A stretch of DNA of 16,602 nt, from the NCBI GenBank assembly GCA_026390285.1, contig JAPLGH010000159.1:1-16602 (forward strand), given 5' to 3'. Position 1 is the stretch's first letter. Each line of letters begins with the position of its first letter. This DNA comes from Caldisericota bacterium (GTDB lineage Bacteria > Caldisericota > Caldisericia > Cryosericales > Cryosericaceae). Shown here piece after piece: positions 1-8,300 of the stretch. The position numbers and the translations under genes were made by a program. A model generated the notes under the pieces. That model was not told where the DNA came from, searched no databases, and saw only the letters and a list, made by a program, of their open reading frames with translations.

Positions 1-1131
1 CGGGTACACCGCTTCGCAAGTTCGTCAGTGATCGCGTGCCGTTCAGTGCGATCATCTGGGGCCCTCCGGGGTGTGGAAAGACGACGTTCGCGCGACTTGT
101 GGCCAAACAGTTGGGCGAAGAGATGGAGTATGTGACCGCCGTCTCAGCGGGCTTACCTGAGTTGCGTCAAATTGTGGCTCGCCATGTTGGGCGTCCTTTC
201 CTCCTGGTTGTGGACGAAGTTCACCGGTTCAACCGGGTTCAGCAGGATTTTCTTCTGCCCATGCTGGAAAACCGCCTGATGACATTTGTTGGTTTGACGA
301 CAGAGAGTCCATATGCTGCATTGTCGCCTGCGTTGCGTTCGAGGATCTTCATGCTGCGATTTGCGCCGCTGACCACGGCCGAGATCACACGTGTTCTCAC
401 CAAGGGATGCGAGAAAGTGGGCATGCAGGTCAGCGGGACCGTGTTGAACCGCGTGGCGGCCTTCAGATCTGGGGATGCGCGCGTCGCCTGTCAATGCTCT
501 GGTATGGCTATACCAGTCAGGGAGCTTGACAGAGGGAGCAGACCTCAGCGAACTGCTCAAAGAAGTCCCAGTAGCCAAGAACTTCGAGCAGGAACACTAT
601 GACCTTGCCTCGGCATTCATCAAGTCGATGCGTGGCTCTGATCCGGATGCTGCGTTGTACTACATGGCGCGCATGATCGATGCGGGAGACGATCCTCTCT
701 TCGTCGCTCGACGCATGATCATCTTCGCGGCGGAGGATGTTGGCCTCGCGAATCCCTTTGCCACTGTGATGGCTATGGCTGCGTACGATGCGGTGCACGC
801 CGTCGGGCTGCCTGAAGCGATGCTGAACCTGACAGAGGCCGTCATCTACCTTGCTGGGAGCCGCAAGAATAATTCGGTATTGGGGGCCATGCGCCGTGCG
901 CGGGACCTTGCCCAGCAGACGAAAAACGTCGATACGCCGATTCAGTTGAAGAACAGCCGTACTGGGCAGGCATTGTATAAGTATCCACACAATTTCCCCG
1001 GAAACTGGGTGGCTCAGGAGTACTTTCCCGACGAGGTGCATGACCGGGCTCTCTATCTACCCACTGGGGCCGGGTATGAGCATGTGATCGTCGGGTACTT
1101 GAAATCGCTTCGTGCGAAAAAGCCGGAGTAG
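1..1131 (+). pseudogene. rarA: Replication-associated recombination protein A (RarA/MgsA), left-truncated and frameshifted
   Basis: RarA is a clamp-loader-like AAA+ ATPase acting at stalled replication forks. The frame is open to the left edge, so the true start lies outside the window. The first part carries Walker A (GPPGCGKT), Walker B with the RarA signature DEVHRFN, sensor 1 (TTESP) and an arginine-finger region (SPALRSR). It runs into GDAR at 471-482 and then loses the family match. The match resumes in another frame from NAL at 493-501 and continues through the RarA C-terminal domain (DPDAALYYMARMI, AAEDVGLANP, PIQLKNS, EYFPDE) to TAG at 1129-1131. Removing one base near 489 gives GDARVAVNAL, close to the family GDARRALNAL. 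There is no slippery heptamer, so I read this as a mutation or a sequence error, not programmed frameshifting. Identification is firm; whether the gene is truly dead is not. Confidence 0.85.
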
Positions 1132-1148
1132 GGATAGAGGAGTCCGCT

Positions 1149-2330
1149 GTGCAGAAAGGGTACTGGGAGGACGGTCACAAGCTTGAATTCGACGGAATCG
1201 TTGTTGGTACGGCGAAGACAGAACGGGGCCTCGTCGTGCGATTTGAAACCACATATTTCTATCCCGAGTCCGGTGGACAGCTGGCAGATGGAGGGACGGT
1301 GGCTGGAACGACGATCCTCGATGCTCTACAGGATGAAGTGGGCCCGTATGTTCTCTTGCCTCAGGGATTCTCTGTCGATATTGGCCAGCACCTGCTTTGC
1401 ATCGTCGATGCTGAGAGACGGGGCCGTCATACCCAACTGCATTCGGCCCAGCATATTCTGAGCAGGTTGCTGGATGACAGGCGTATTCCCACGCTGTCCT
1501 TCCACATGACCGAGGAGGAAGCCAGCATCGAGATCAGGGCCTCAGCGGTCAGCGACGGCATCCTGCTGGAGGTCGAAGATGCCGTGGAGCGAGTCATCTG
1601 GCGTTGTCTACCGGTCGAGACGCTGTTCGTCGACGCGGGAGATATCGCTTCCTACGATGTGCGCAAGGTGCCCGAACTTGCAGGTGGACCACTCCGTCTT
1701 GTCCGGATAGGCGATGTTGACACAAATCCGTGTGGCGGGACCCATGTTGCCTCGACTGGGGAGATTGGTGGGTTCGCCATCGTACGAACGGACAAGGTGC
1801 GCGGCAATATTCGTCTCTATTTCGTTGCGGGCGGAACGGCGACGGCGCACCGAAGGCACTGTGAAGCAGTACTTCAGGACATTGAACATCGGCTGACCTG
1901 CGGAATCGGCGATATCTCTGCTTCGATTACGAAGTTGCAGCAGCGCGACCATGATGCGGCCAAGCAGGTCAAAGGTCTGCTGGCGATGGCCGTGGATGAG
2001 CTTGCAGACCATGCGCTGAACGAAATTGTCTCATACGGTGTTGCGGTGATTGTTCTCGATGATGTCCCAGGAGAGCTTGCTCGTATGGTGGTGGCCAAGT
2101 TGACGTCGGCTCCGGGTCCACTCTGCGTCCTTGTCTATCCCAGTGGTGGCACTGACGGGCAGTTCGTCTGCTCCGTCCCTGCCGGAAGCGAGGCGTTGCT
2201 GGCGACCTTCGGTGCGCGGATAAGGGAGACCTTCGGAGCCAGGTCGGGTGGCGCAGGAAGAGTCGTTCAGGGCAGCGTCGACGCACGCGTGACGGCGGAT
2301 CAGCTGAAGTCTCTTCTGGCTGCAGAATAG
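1149..2330 (+). CDS. AlaX-type alanyl-tRNA editing protein with C-terminal DHHA1 domain
   Basis: This is a free-standing homologue of the AlaRS editing domain, expected to hydrolyse Ser-tRNA(Ala) or Gly-tRNA(Ala) in the cytoplasm. The 393-residue protein has an N-terminal barrel-like part with the typical YPESGGQ..DGG segment at about 37-49, the zinc/catalytic HxxxH motif HSAQH at 98-102, and the CGGTH motif (Cys195, His199). A linker is followed by a DHHA1-like C-terminus ending in GGAGRVVQGS near 365-375, so it is the long AlaX-L form. There is no aminoacylation domain. The start is GTG at 1149, chosen for the AGAGGAG ribosome-binding site at 1136-1142 with a 6-nt spacer. The start lies 17 nt after the rarA stop, suggesting one transcript. 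Family assignment is strong; the exact mischarged substrate is inferred. Confidence 0.9.
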   Translation: MQKGYWEDGHKLEFDGIVVGTAKTERGLVVRFETTYFYPESGGQLADGGTVAGTTILDALQDEVGPYVLLPQGFSVDIGQHLLCIVDAERRGRHTQLHSAQHILSRLLDDRRIPTLSFHMTEEEASIEIRASAVSDGILLEVEDAVERVIWRCLPVETLFVDAGDIASYDVRKVPELAGGPLRLVRIGDVDTNPCGGTHVASTGEIGGFAIVRTDKVRGNIRLYFVAGGTATAHRRHCEAVLQDIEHRLTCGIGDISASITKLQQRDHDAAKQVKGLLAMAVDELADHALNEIVSYGVAVIVLDDVPGELARMVVAKLTSAPGPLCVLVYPSGGTDGQFVCSVPAGSEALLATFGARIRETFGARSGGAGRVVQGSVDARVTADQLKSLLAAE

Positions 2331-2358
2331 GCATGGCCGATAGGTAGACGGCGGTTTG

Positions 2359-2386
2359 TTGATTGCATTGGCGTTCGAACTACACT
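2359..2386 (+). promoter_or_regulatory. Probable sigma70-type promoter before the rubredoxin-like frame and folD
   Basis: TTGATT (2359-2364), a 16-bp spacer and TACACT (2381-2386) resemble -35 and -10 elements. The predicted transcription start falls near 2393, on top of the GGAGGTGG ribosome-binding site (2393-2400), so the leader would be very short. It uses the same 16-bp spacing as the other promoters proposed in this window, but the match to consensus is partial. Confidence 0.35.
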
Positions 2387-2405
2387 GGTGACGGAGGTGG
2401 TTGTC

Positions 2406-2594
2406 ATGAAGATGTGGCGTTGTACTGTTTGTGGGCTTCTGTATGACGGGGAGAATCCACGTTCGGCAGTTCTCCGTCGCGGAGGTCAGGGTACACGTAG
2501 ACAAGAGCAAGTGGGGATAGCGAAGCCTGTCCCAGTGTCGACTTACTGCCTGAATGTGGCTGGTAAACACTACACTCCCGCACCGGTCGAGTAG
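2406..2594 (+). pseudogene. Rubredoxin-like small protein, probably frameshifted or decayed
   Basis: The frame starts at ATG 2406, set by a strong GGAGGTGG site with a 5-nt spacer. It begins MKMWRCTVCGLLYDGENP, which matches the first iron-binding knuckle (CxxCG) of rubredoxin and rubrerythrin-like domains. The C-terminus, AGKHYTPAPVE, resembles the end of such proteins after the second knuckle. The expected second CPxCG is not present: only one Cys (residue 48) stands there, followed by LNV. In another frame the same bases read PECG, so small indels around 2549-2562 could restore CPECG. The roughly 29 residues between are basic and unlike any rubredoxin spacer, and another frame there contains stops. 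I interpret it as a broken rubredoxin-like gene (63 codons in the open frame). A short functional protein with a single CxxC remains possible. Confidence 0.5.
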
Positions 2595-2624
2595 CCGGCG
2601 GGTCACGTCGAAAAGGAGACGCAT

Positions 2625-3476
2625 ATGGGATCCATCATGGAAGCATCACTGTTCACGCGCAAAATCGAAGCTGAGATCACGAAGGAGGTCGAACGCCTGA
2701 AGTCGGAAGGACACAATCCCTCCCTGAGCGTGATTGTGGTAGGCAACAGCCCGTCGACCATGGTCTACTTCAAGAACATGTCACACAAGGGAGTGGAGCT
2801 CGGGTTCTATGTTGAACTCCGGAAGATCGATGAGTCGATCGGGGCCGCTGACGTGCTTGAGCTCATCCACCAGCTGAACGACTCGAAGGACGTCGACGGT
2901 ATTTTGGTTGGGCTTCCTTTGCCAAAGGAATATGATGTGGATTCAATCTTGCACGCCATCAATCCCGACAAGGACGTCGATGCCTTTCACCCTTTCAACA
3001 TGGGGCAGCTGATGATCGGCAAGCCTCGCTTTGTTCCTGCCACCGCAAGATCGATCATCTCTCTCCTGGAGAACTACGGCGTTCGCATCCAGGGCAAGAA
3101 CGCAGTCGTTGTTGGTCGCAGCAACATTGTGGGCAAGCCAGTCGCCTCCCTGTTGCTGCAGCGTGACGCTACAGTCACCGTGTGCCACTCCAAGACCGTC
3201 GACCTTGCCAAGTACACGCGTGAGGCGGACATCTTGATCGTGTCGATGGGGAGACCAAGGGCGATCACGGCTGACTATGTCAAAGAAGGCGCCGTCGTCA
3301 TCGACGTTGGCATCAACGACGTCAATGGGAAGATCGTAGGTGATGTCGATTTCGAGGGTGTCCGCCCAAAAACATCGCTGATCACACCAGTGCCTGGTGG
3401 AGTCGGAGTACTGACAACCCTGATGCTGTTTGACAATGTCCTGAAGGCGGCTCGGTTCAACAGTGACAAACACTGA
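2625..3476 (+). CDS. folD: FolD-family methylenetetrahydrofolate dehydrogenase, possibly lacking cyclohydrolase activity
   Basis: FolD proteins oxidise 5,10-methylene-THF to methenyl-THF with NADP and usually also hydrolyse methenyl-THF to 10-formyl-THF. This 283-residue protein is full length. It has the NAD(P)-binding motif GRSNIVGKP (164-172), the active-site segment PDKDVDAFHP (Asp119), and the C-terminal TPVPGGVGVLTT motif. The usual YxxxK is Y48..M52, so the catalytic Lys (human Lys56) appears replaced by Met, and the usual VQLPLP reads VGLPLP (human Gln100 is Gly96). PCTP is also altered, to PATA. The pattern resembles the divergent clostridial FolD branch and suggests a mainly dehydrogenase role. 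ATG at 2625 has AAAGGAG at 2612-2618 with a 6-nt spacer. The gene converges on birA with 15 nt between them. Confidence 0.9.
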   Translation: MGSIMEASLFTRKIEAEITKEVERLKSEGHNPSLSVIVVGNSPSTMVYFKNMSHKGVELGFYVELRKIDESIGAADVLELIHQLNDSKDVDGILVGLPLPKEYDVDSILHAINPDKDVDAFHPFNMGQLMIGKPRFVPATARSIISLLENYGVRIQGKNAVVVGRSNIVGKPVASLLLQRDATVTVCHSKTVDLAKYTREADILIVSMGRPRAITADYVKEGAVVIDVGINDVNGKIVGDVDFEGVRPKTSLITPVPGGVGVLTTLMLFDNVLKAARFNSDKH

Positions 3477-3491
3477 GTCGGCGAGAGCTGA

Positions 3492-4205
3492 CTACCAGTC
3501 GTAGACGCTTCCGGCGTCCACTTCCTTGAGCGACCCGTCAGGGTTCTCGAGGAGGAGGGCGCCGGTTCTTGATAAGCCTGCCACCCGGCCCGACTCGCGC
3601 TGATCGTTGAATTCCACGGTGACCAGTTCGCCCCGCAGGGCAAGATTGGCGTTCATCCAGGGGACGAACGTGTCGAAGCCATGCAGAATGAGCATTCTCA
3701 GGTCTTGTTCTACCATGCTCAGGATACTTGCGCGGAGGTGCTGCAAGTCGAGGATACGCCCCAATTCTCCTCTGAGTGGGGCAGCGCGTGGCAATTGATC
3801 GTGCAGTATGATGTTGTTGACGTTGAGACCGATGCCCACCAGCAACGTCGTCGCTCCAGTCTGAACGAGGGTCTCAGCCAGGATGCCGCAGACCTTGCAA
3901 CGCCCGACAAGCAGGTCATTGGGCCATTTCACGAGCGTACGAATGCCGGTTTCTGTCAACACGGAGCTTGCGACTGCGTGTGCGGTCACCATTGCGGATT
4001 GACGGACCGTCTCGGCCGACGGCACGGCCAGCGCGAGCGTAAGCCACAGACCTCCCTTTGGCGAATCCCAGCTCCGGCCGCGTCGTCCTCTTCCCTGGGA
4101 CTGAACCTCGGCAATGACGGCGAATGGCAGCAAATGACCATCGAGCGCGATGTGGCGTGCAGTGTCCTGGGTTGACGCTATGTTCGAATAGGTGAGGAGT
4201 TCCAT
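3492..4205 (-). CDS. birA: Biotin-[acetyl-CoA-carboxylase] ligase, no DNA-binding domain
   Basis: It activates biotin to biotinyl-5'-AMP and attaches it to the lysine of biotin carboxyl carrier protein. The 237-residue protein contains the biotinyl-AMP loop GRGRRGR (38-44), KWPNDLL (93-99), the conserved Lys in the KVCGIL segment (104-109), and GIGLNVN (124-130). A small SH3-like C-terminal domain follows (LRGELVTVEF to the end). The N-terminal winged helix of E. coli BirA is absent, so it should be an enzyme only, not the biotin-operon repressor. ATG at 4205 lies inside the 3' end of the preceding minus-strand gene (28-nt overlap). A GAGGA sits only 3 nt before it, which points to translational coupling. 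Family assignment is secure. Confidence 0.93.
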   Translation of the reverse strand: MELLTYSNIASTQDTARHIALDGHLLPFAVIAEVQSQGRGRRGRSWDSPKGGLWLTLALAVPSAETVRQSAMVTAHAVASSVLTETGIRTLVKWPNDLLVGRCKVCGILAETLVQTGATTLLVGIGLNVNNIILHDQLPRAAPLRGELGRILDLQHLRASILSMVEQDLRMLILHGFDTFVPWMNANLALRGELVTVEFNDQRESGRVAGLSRTGALLLENPDGSLKEVDAGSVYDW

Positions 4206-5197
4206 GGGTCCTCGCAGATAGCGTCCAGGAGTTCACGGAGGTGGCGGGGCGCGTCCGTGATGAAGACGCTTGCTCCACGGTCGACGAGGCGGGTCAGTAC
4301 ACTTGCTCGTGTGCTCATGGAAAGCGTGGCGACGGCTTGTTGTCGTACAAGGACGGCGTCGAGTCGAGGAAGACCGACCGGGATCAGGTGCGCTGAGACG
4401 TTGTCGGAGGGTCCGTACTGAAGGGTCGCCGTTAGGAAAAGCCGTTCGGCGGGGACACCAGCCAATACAAGTTGCTCGATGAAATCCGCGGACCCTTCGT
4501 CGGTGCACATGGCCAGCACCGGTCCATCGGTACTCGGTGGGCCATAGCCTTGCTGGACGATGACGGGCATTGCAGGCACAAGGCTTATGGACGGGCTGTT
4601 CGGCACCCAGACTGCGACGGGACAGGCGGCAGTGCCGACAAGTTGCTGAGCTACGTCCTTTACCATGGAGATGTCGGAACCAATGACCACAAGGAAGTCC
4701 GATCGCTGTTCGAGGAGGTTCCACGCGAGAGCAACGGCGTTGGCCGCATGGTCGTGGACCCCGGGCGGCCGCAAGTCGCAGTCGACCAGGCTTCCTACAA
4801 CTGGACCAGCACCCAGGCCAAACCAGCTTCTGGCAGGGCGAGCAGCCGCAAGTCCGGCAAAGAGCTGCAGCCGCTTCGCAAGGTCTGACAGCTCAAATGG
4901 CTGCTGTTTCAGTATGTCAACAACTTGAGCGTACTGAGCGAGTGTCCCCATCACAATGCAGTCTACGCGTCCTGCTTCCATACGCAGAGCCCCGGATGGT
5001 ACGGCGACCTCGCCCCCTTTGGCCAGCATTTCCTGTTTCAGGATGTTGGCAGCCTGCGGGAGCAGGCCATTCACTCGCATCACAAGGAATAGAGCTTTAG
5101 CTGCCATGAGATCGGCCCCGACAGAATAACACCCAAGACCATTCAGAAGATCATGGGCCTGCTGAACGGTCGACATATGCAAGAGTGAGAGTTCCAC
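4178..5197 (-). CDS. Dihydropteroate-synthase-related protein with degenerate pterin site
   Basis: The first ~110 of 339 residues match the extra N-terminal domain of many clostridial and Thermotoga-type dihydropteroate synthases: NILKQEMLAKGGEVAVP (51-67), MGTLAQY (83-89) and LKQQPF (96-101). The remainder has the alternating strand/helix rhythm of a TIM barrel and ends GASVFITDAPRHLRELL, which aligns with the DHPS terminal strand (G-A-..-RVHD-..). The catalytic landmarks of DHPS are missing: no NVTPDSF in strand 1 (VVGSLVDCDL stands there), no GGESTRP (VVIGSDIS instead), and no GxSRK. It is therefore a DHPS relative that probably lacks synthase activity, role unknown; a pterin- or corrinoid-related function is speculation. 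GTG at 5197 has AAAGGAG with a 5-nt spacer. It is the first gene of a pair with birA. Confidence 0.65.
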   Translation of the reverse strand: MELSLLHMSTVQQAHDLLNGLGCYSVGADLMAAKALFLVMRVNGLLPQAANILKQEMLAKGGEVAVPSGALRMEAGRVDCIVMGTLAQYAQVVDILKQQPFELSDLAKRLQLFAGLAAARPARSWFGLGAGPVVGSLVDCDLRPPGVHDHAANAVALAWNLLEQRSDFLVVIGSDISMVKDVAQQLVGTAACPVAVWVPNSPSISLVPAMPVIVQQGYGPPSTDGPVLAMCTDEGSADFIEQLVLAGVPAERLFLTATLQYGPSDNVSAHLIPVGLPRLDAVLVRQQAVATLSMSTRASVLTRLVDRGASVFITDAPRHLRELLDAICEDPWNSSPIRT

Positions 5198-5245
5198 AGT
5201 CGCTCCTTTGCGTCGCGGCTGATCTCTCTCAATCGCGGCCTACAA

Positions 5246-5274
5246 ATTGTATTCTCCTGTTGCCAGACTACAAT
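5246..5274. promoter_or_regulatory. Symmetric divergent promoter between the DHPS-like gene and the nucleotidase gene
   Basis: On the + strand TTGTAT (5247-5252), 16 bp, TACAAT (5269-5274) drives the nucleotidase gene. On the minus strand TTGTAG (5273-5268), 16 bp, TACAAT (5251-5246) drives the DHPS-like/birA pair. The ATTGTA and TACAAT ends form an inverted repeat, so each -10 element is also the other strand's -35 element. The two polymerase sites therefore occupy the same DNA and should exclude each other. Confidence 0.55.
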
Positions 5275-5317
5275 ATATAGGATCAAGATGTCTATTCTGC
5301 AAGTCGGGAGGAATGGA

Positions 5318-8300
5318 ATGAAGAGACGCCTGTCAGTTCTGCTCAGCGTGATTCTCATACTGGGCCTGGTGTTTGCGAGCTTCCCGTTCAAGGCAGCCAA
5401 CGCTGCTACGACCGTGAAGATAACCTTGCTCGAGACAAGTGACATTCATGGGGCTATCTACCCGTACGACTACTTCAAGGACGCGCCCGCGAATGGCGGA
5501 CTGGCAAAATTGTCCACGCTGGTTAAGGGTGTCAGGGTTGACAACCCCAATACGCTTCTCCTGGACAATGGCGACAATCAGCAGGGCACCCCGCTGACGT
5601 ACTACTTCAACAAGGTGGATACGACCGCGAAGAACCCGGTAGTAGCAGCCATGAACATCATGGCATACGATGCCATGACGCTTGGCAACCATGAATTCAA
5701 CTACGGGCTCGCTGTCGTCGACAAGGCTCGGACCGAGTCCAACTTCCCGTGGCTTGCCGCCAACATCTACAAGGAAGATGGCACCAACTATTTCACACCG
5801 TACATCGTCAAGACTGTAGCCGGCGTGAAGGTTGGCATCCTGGGCCTGACGACCAAGAACATTCCGAACTGGGAAGTTCCCGCCAACATCAAGGGTCTTG
5901 TCTTCAAGGACACTGTCGAAGAGGCCCAGAAGTGGGTCAAGGTCCTCAAGGAGACCGAGAAGGTCGACCTTGTGGTCGTTTTGGCGCATGAGGGGTTTGA
6001 GAAGGATATCGACACGGGCAAGGACCTTGGCACGTCAATCGAAAACCAGTGTTATGCCATTGCGACGACGGTGCCCGGTATCGATGTCCTGCTGACCGGG
6101 CATACCCACCTGTCCATCCCGGGCAAGACACTGAACGGCGTTCTTGTCATGCAGCCGAAGAACGCGGGCGTGGAGATCTGCAAGGCAGACATTACTATGG
6201 AACAGGCTGCCACCGGCTGGAAGGTTGTCACGAAGACTGGAGTCAATCTCTCCGTGACTGCGGACACTGTGGCTGATCAGGCCATTCTCGACGCAACCAA
6301 GACACAGCATGAAACGGCTGTCAACTATATGAAGCAACCGCTGGGCGAAGCGACGGGCGATTTCCCCGGAGCCACGTCACGGACCGAGGACAGCGCCATC
6401 ATGGACCTGATCCAGAAGGTCCAGATGAAGTATGCCAACACTGACCTCTCGCTCGCAGCAATGTTGCCAACTCCCGCTCCCAGTTTCAAGAGTGGCCCCC
6501 TGACTGTCCGCGACATGTATTCACTTTACATCTACGAGAATACGCTGTTTGCCATCAGTGTAACCGGACAGCAGATCAAGGATGAGCTTGAGTGGTCTGC
6601 GAACTACTTCAACACGTACACGTACAACAAGACGGCGACCAGTCTGGTGAACTCCAGCGTGGCTGGCTACAACTACGACATGCTGCAGGGAGCCGACTAC
6701 GTCATCGACATCACCAAGCCGGTCGGACAGCGCATCAGCGGCCTGATGTATCATGGCAAGCCCATGGATATGACTGCAACGTATACGCTGGCTCTCAACA
6801 ACTACCGCGCGGGCGGTGGTGGATTCCTTGGGTTCAAGGGCTCACCGATTGTCTACCAGTCCAGCGACGAGATCCGTAACCTGATGATCCAGTATGTCAA
6901 GGATACTGGGAAGATCGATCCAACAGTTGACGACAACTGGCACATCGTGCCGGACTATCTCGGCTCAGAGTATCGTGCAACGATCGATACACTCAACAGG
7001 CAGAGCGCTCTCAGCGAGTTCCCGGCAGGGGCATTTGCCCCTGATTCCACCGCTTCTCGTGGCGATCTTGCAGCGATCATCACCGGGTCGTACACCTCGA
7101 TCGGCAGCCGCAATCACGGAAGCTCGTTCCTCGACGTAGCCAGCGACAGCTGGTACGCCCGGGCTGTCGGGACTGCAGAAGCTCTCAAGTTGATGAATGG
7201 CACGTCGGCCAGGACGTTTGCGCCTGATGCTCCAGTGACGATGGAACAGGCAGTCACTGCCCTCATGAGAGCAAGCGGATTTGGGTATGAGGCTTCCAAG
7301 TACGATCTTTGCGCGCAGCCTCTCGACAAGGTCCCCAACCTGTTCCGTAACGCTGACGGTACGTGGGATTGGGAAGCACTTGCAGCAGATACGAAGAAGA
7401 ATGGCGGGGCAACCATCAACATGCGTTCCGGTCAGTCTCTCGGTGGCGTGGAGATGTACGCCATTGCTCTTCCCGTAGCTCCTGGAATGGTCGTCAACGG
7501 CTATCCGACCGGCAGCGATCTCAAGGCGTTCACGATGAAGAATGCCAAGTGGCTGCTGGATCGCACTGGGTATGCCCTGGGCACGTGGTACCACGAGGGC
7601 AAGACCTACATCGACGTGAGTACGACGATCCCATGGCGGGACTACGCAGTCACGCTGGGCAGGGAATATGATCAGATCTCCATCTTCGACCTCGCCAACT
7701 TCCAAGAGATCCCGACCGCAGGTACCGGCGGGAAATCCGGCCAAGTGCCCAACCCGGCTGTTATCATCTCCGACTGGGCTTTGCCATACGTTGCATTTGC
7801 AGAGTCGATGGGGTTTATTACACCTGCTCAGGCCACTGCCCCGAAGCATCAGCTCACGAGAGGTGAACTGGCAGACATGGTCGTGAAGATGCGGTTCCCG
7901 ACGGTGGTCATCTTGCACACCAACGATTTCCATGGCAACCTGGTGCCAGTGATCGATGCCAGCAAGAACAGCGTGGCGGGGGCGGCTCGCGAGGCTACCA
8001 TCATCAACAGTGTGCGCACCACGTTTGGCAAGGACCATGTTCTGCTTGTGGACGCTGGCGACGCAATCCAGGGCGCCACGATAGCGAATATGTTCCAGGG
8101 CAAGAACGTGATTGAGGTCTACAATGCGATGGGCTACGACGTGGCAACGCTCGGCAACCATGAGTGGGACTATGGTCAGCAGGTTCTGAAGGACCGGATT
8201 GCAGAGGCGAAGTTTGTCTATGTGAATGCCAACGTTATTGGCGTGAACCTCGGGTGGAAATCGAATGTCATCAAGAATGTGGCCGGGATCAATATCGGGC

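Noticed and set aside
471..501. Programmed frameshifting in rarA
   Set aside because: No slippery heptamer or following pseudoknot is visible, and RarA is not known for this.
3461..3491. Terminator between folD and birA
   Set aside because: Only a 5-bp stem (CAGTG/CACTG) without a T-run; too weak to call.
4178..5197. Calling this gene folP
   Set aside because: The pterin- and phosphate-binding motifs of dihydropteroate synthase are absent, so the symbol would mislead.
5288..5317. Upstream ATG at 5288 as the nucleotidase start
   Set aside because: It adds ten residues before the signal peptide, has no ribosome-binding site, and would lie only about 13 nt after the -10 element. GGGAGGA sits correctly for ATG 5318.
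6965..8161. Long minus-strand open frame (398 codons) opposite the nucleotidase gene
   Set aside because: It is antisense to the conserved SLH and phosphatase region, with an implausible composition rich in His, Arg and Cys; a shadow of G+C-rich codon use.
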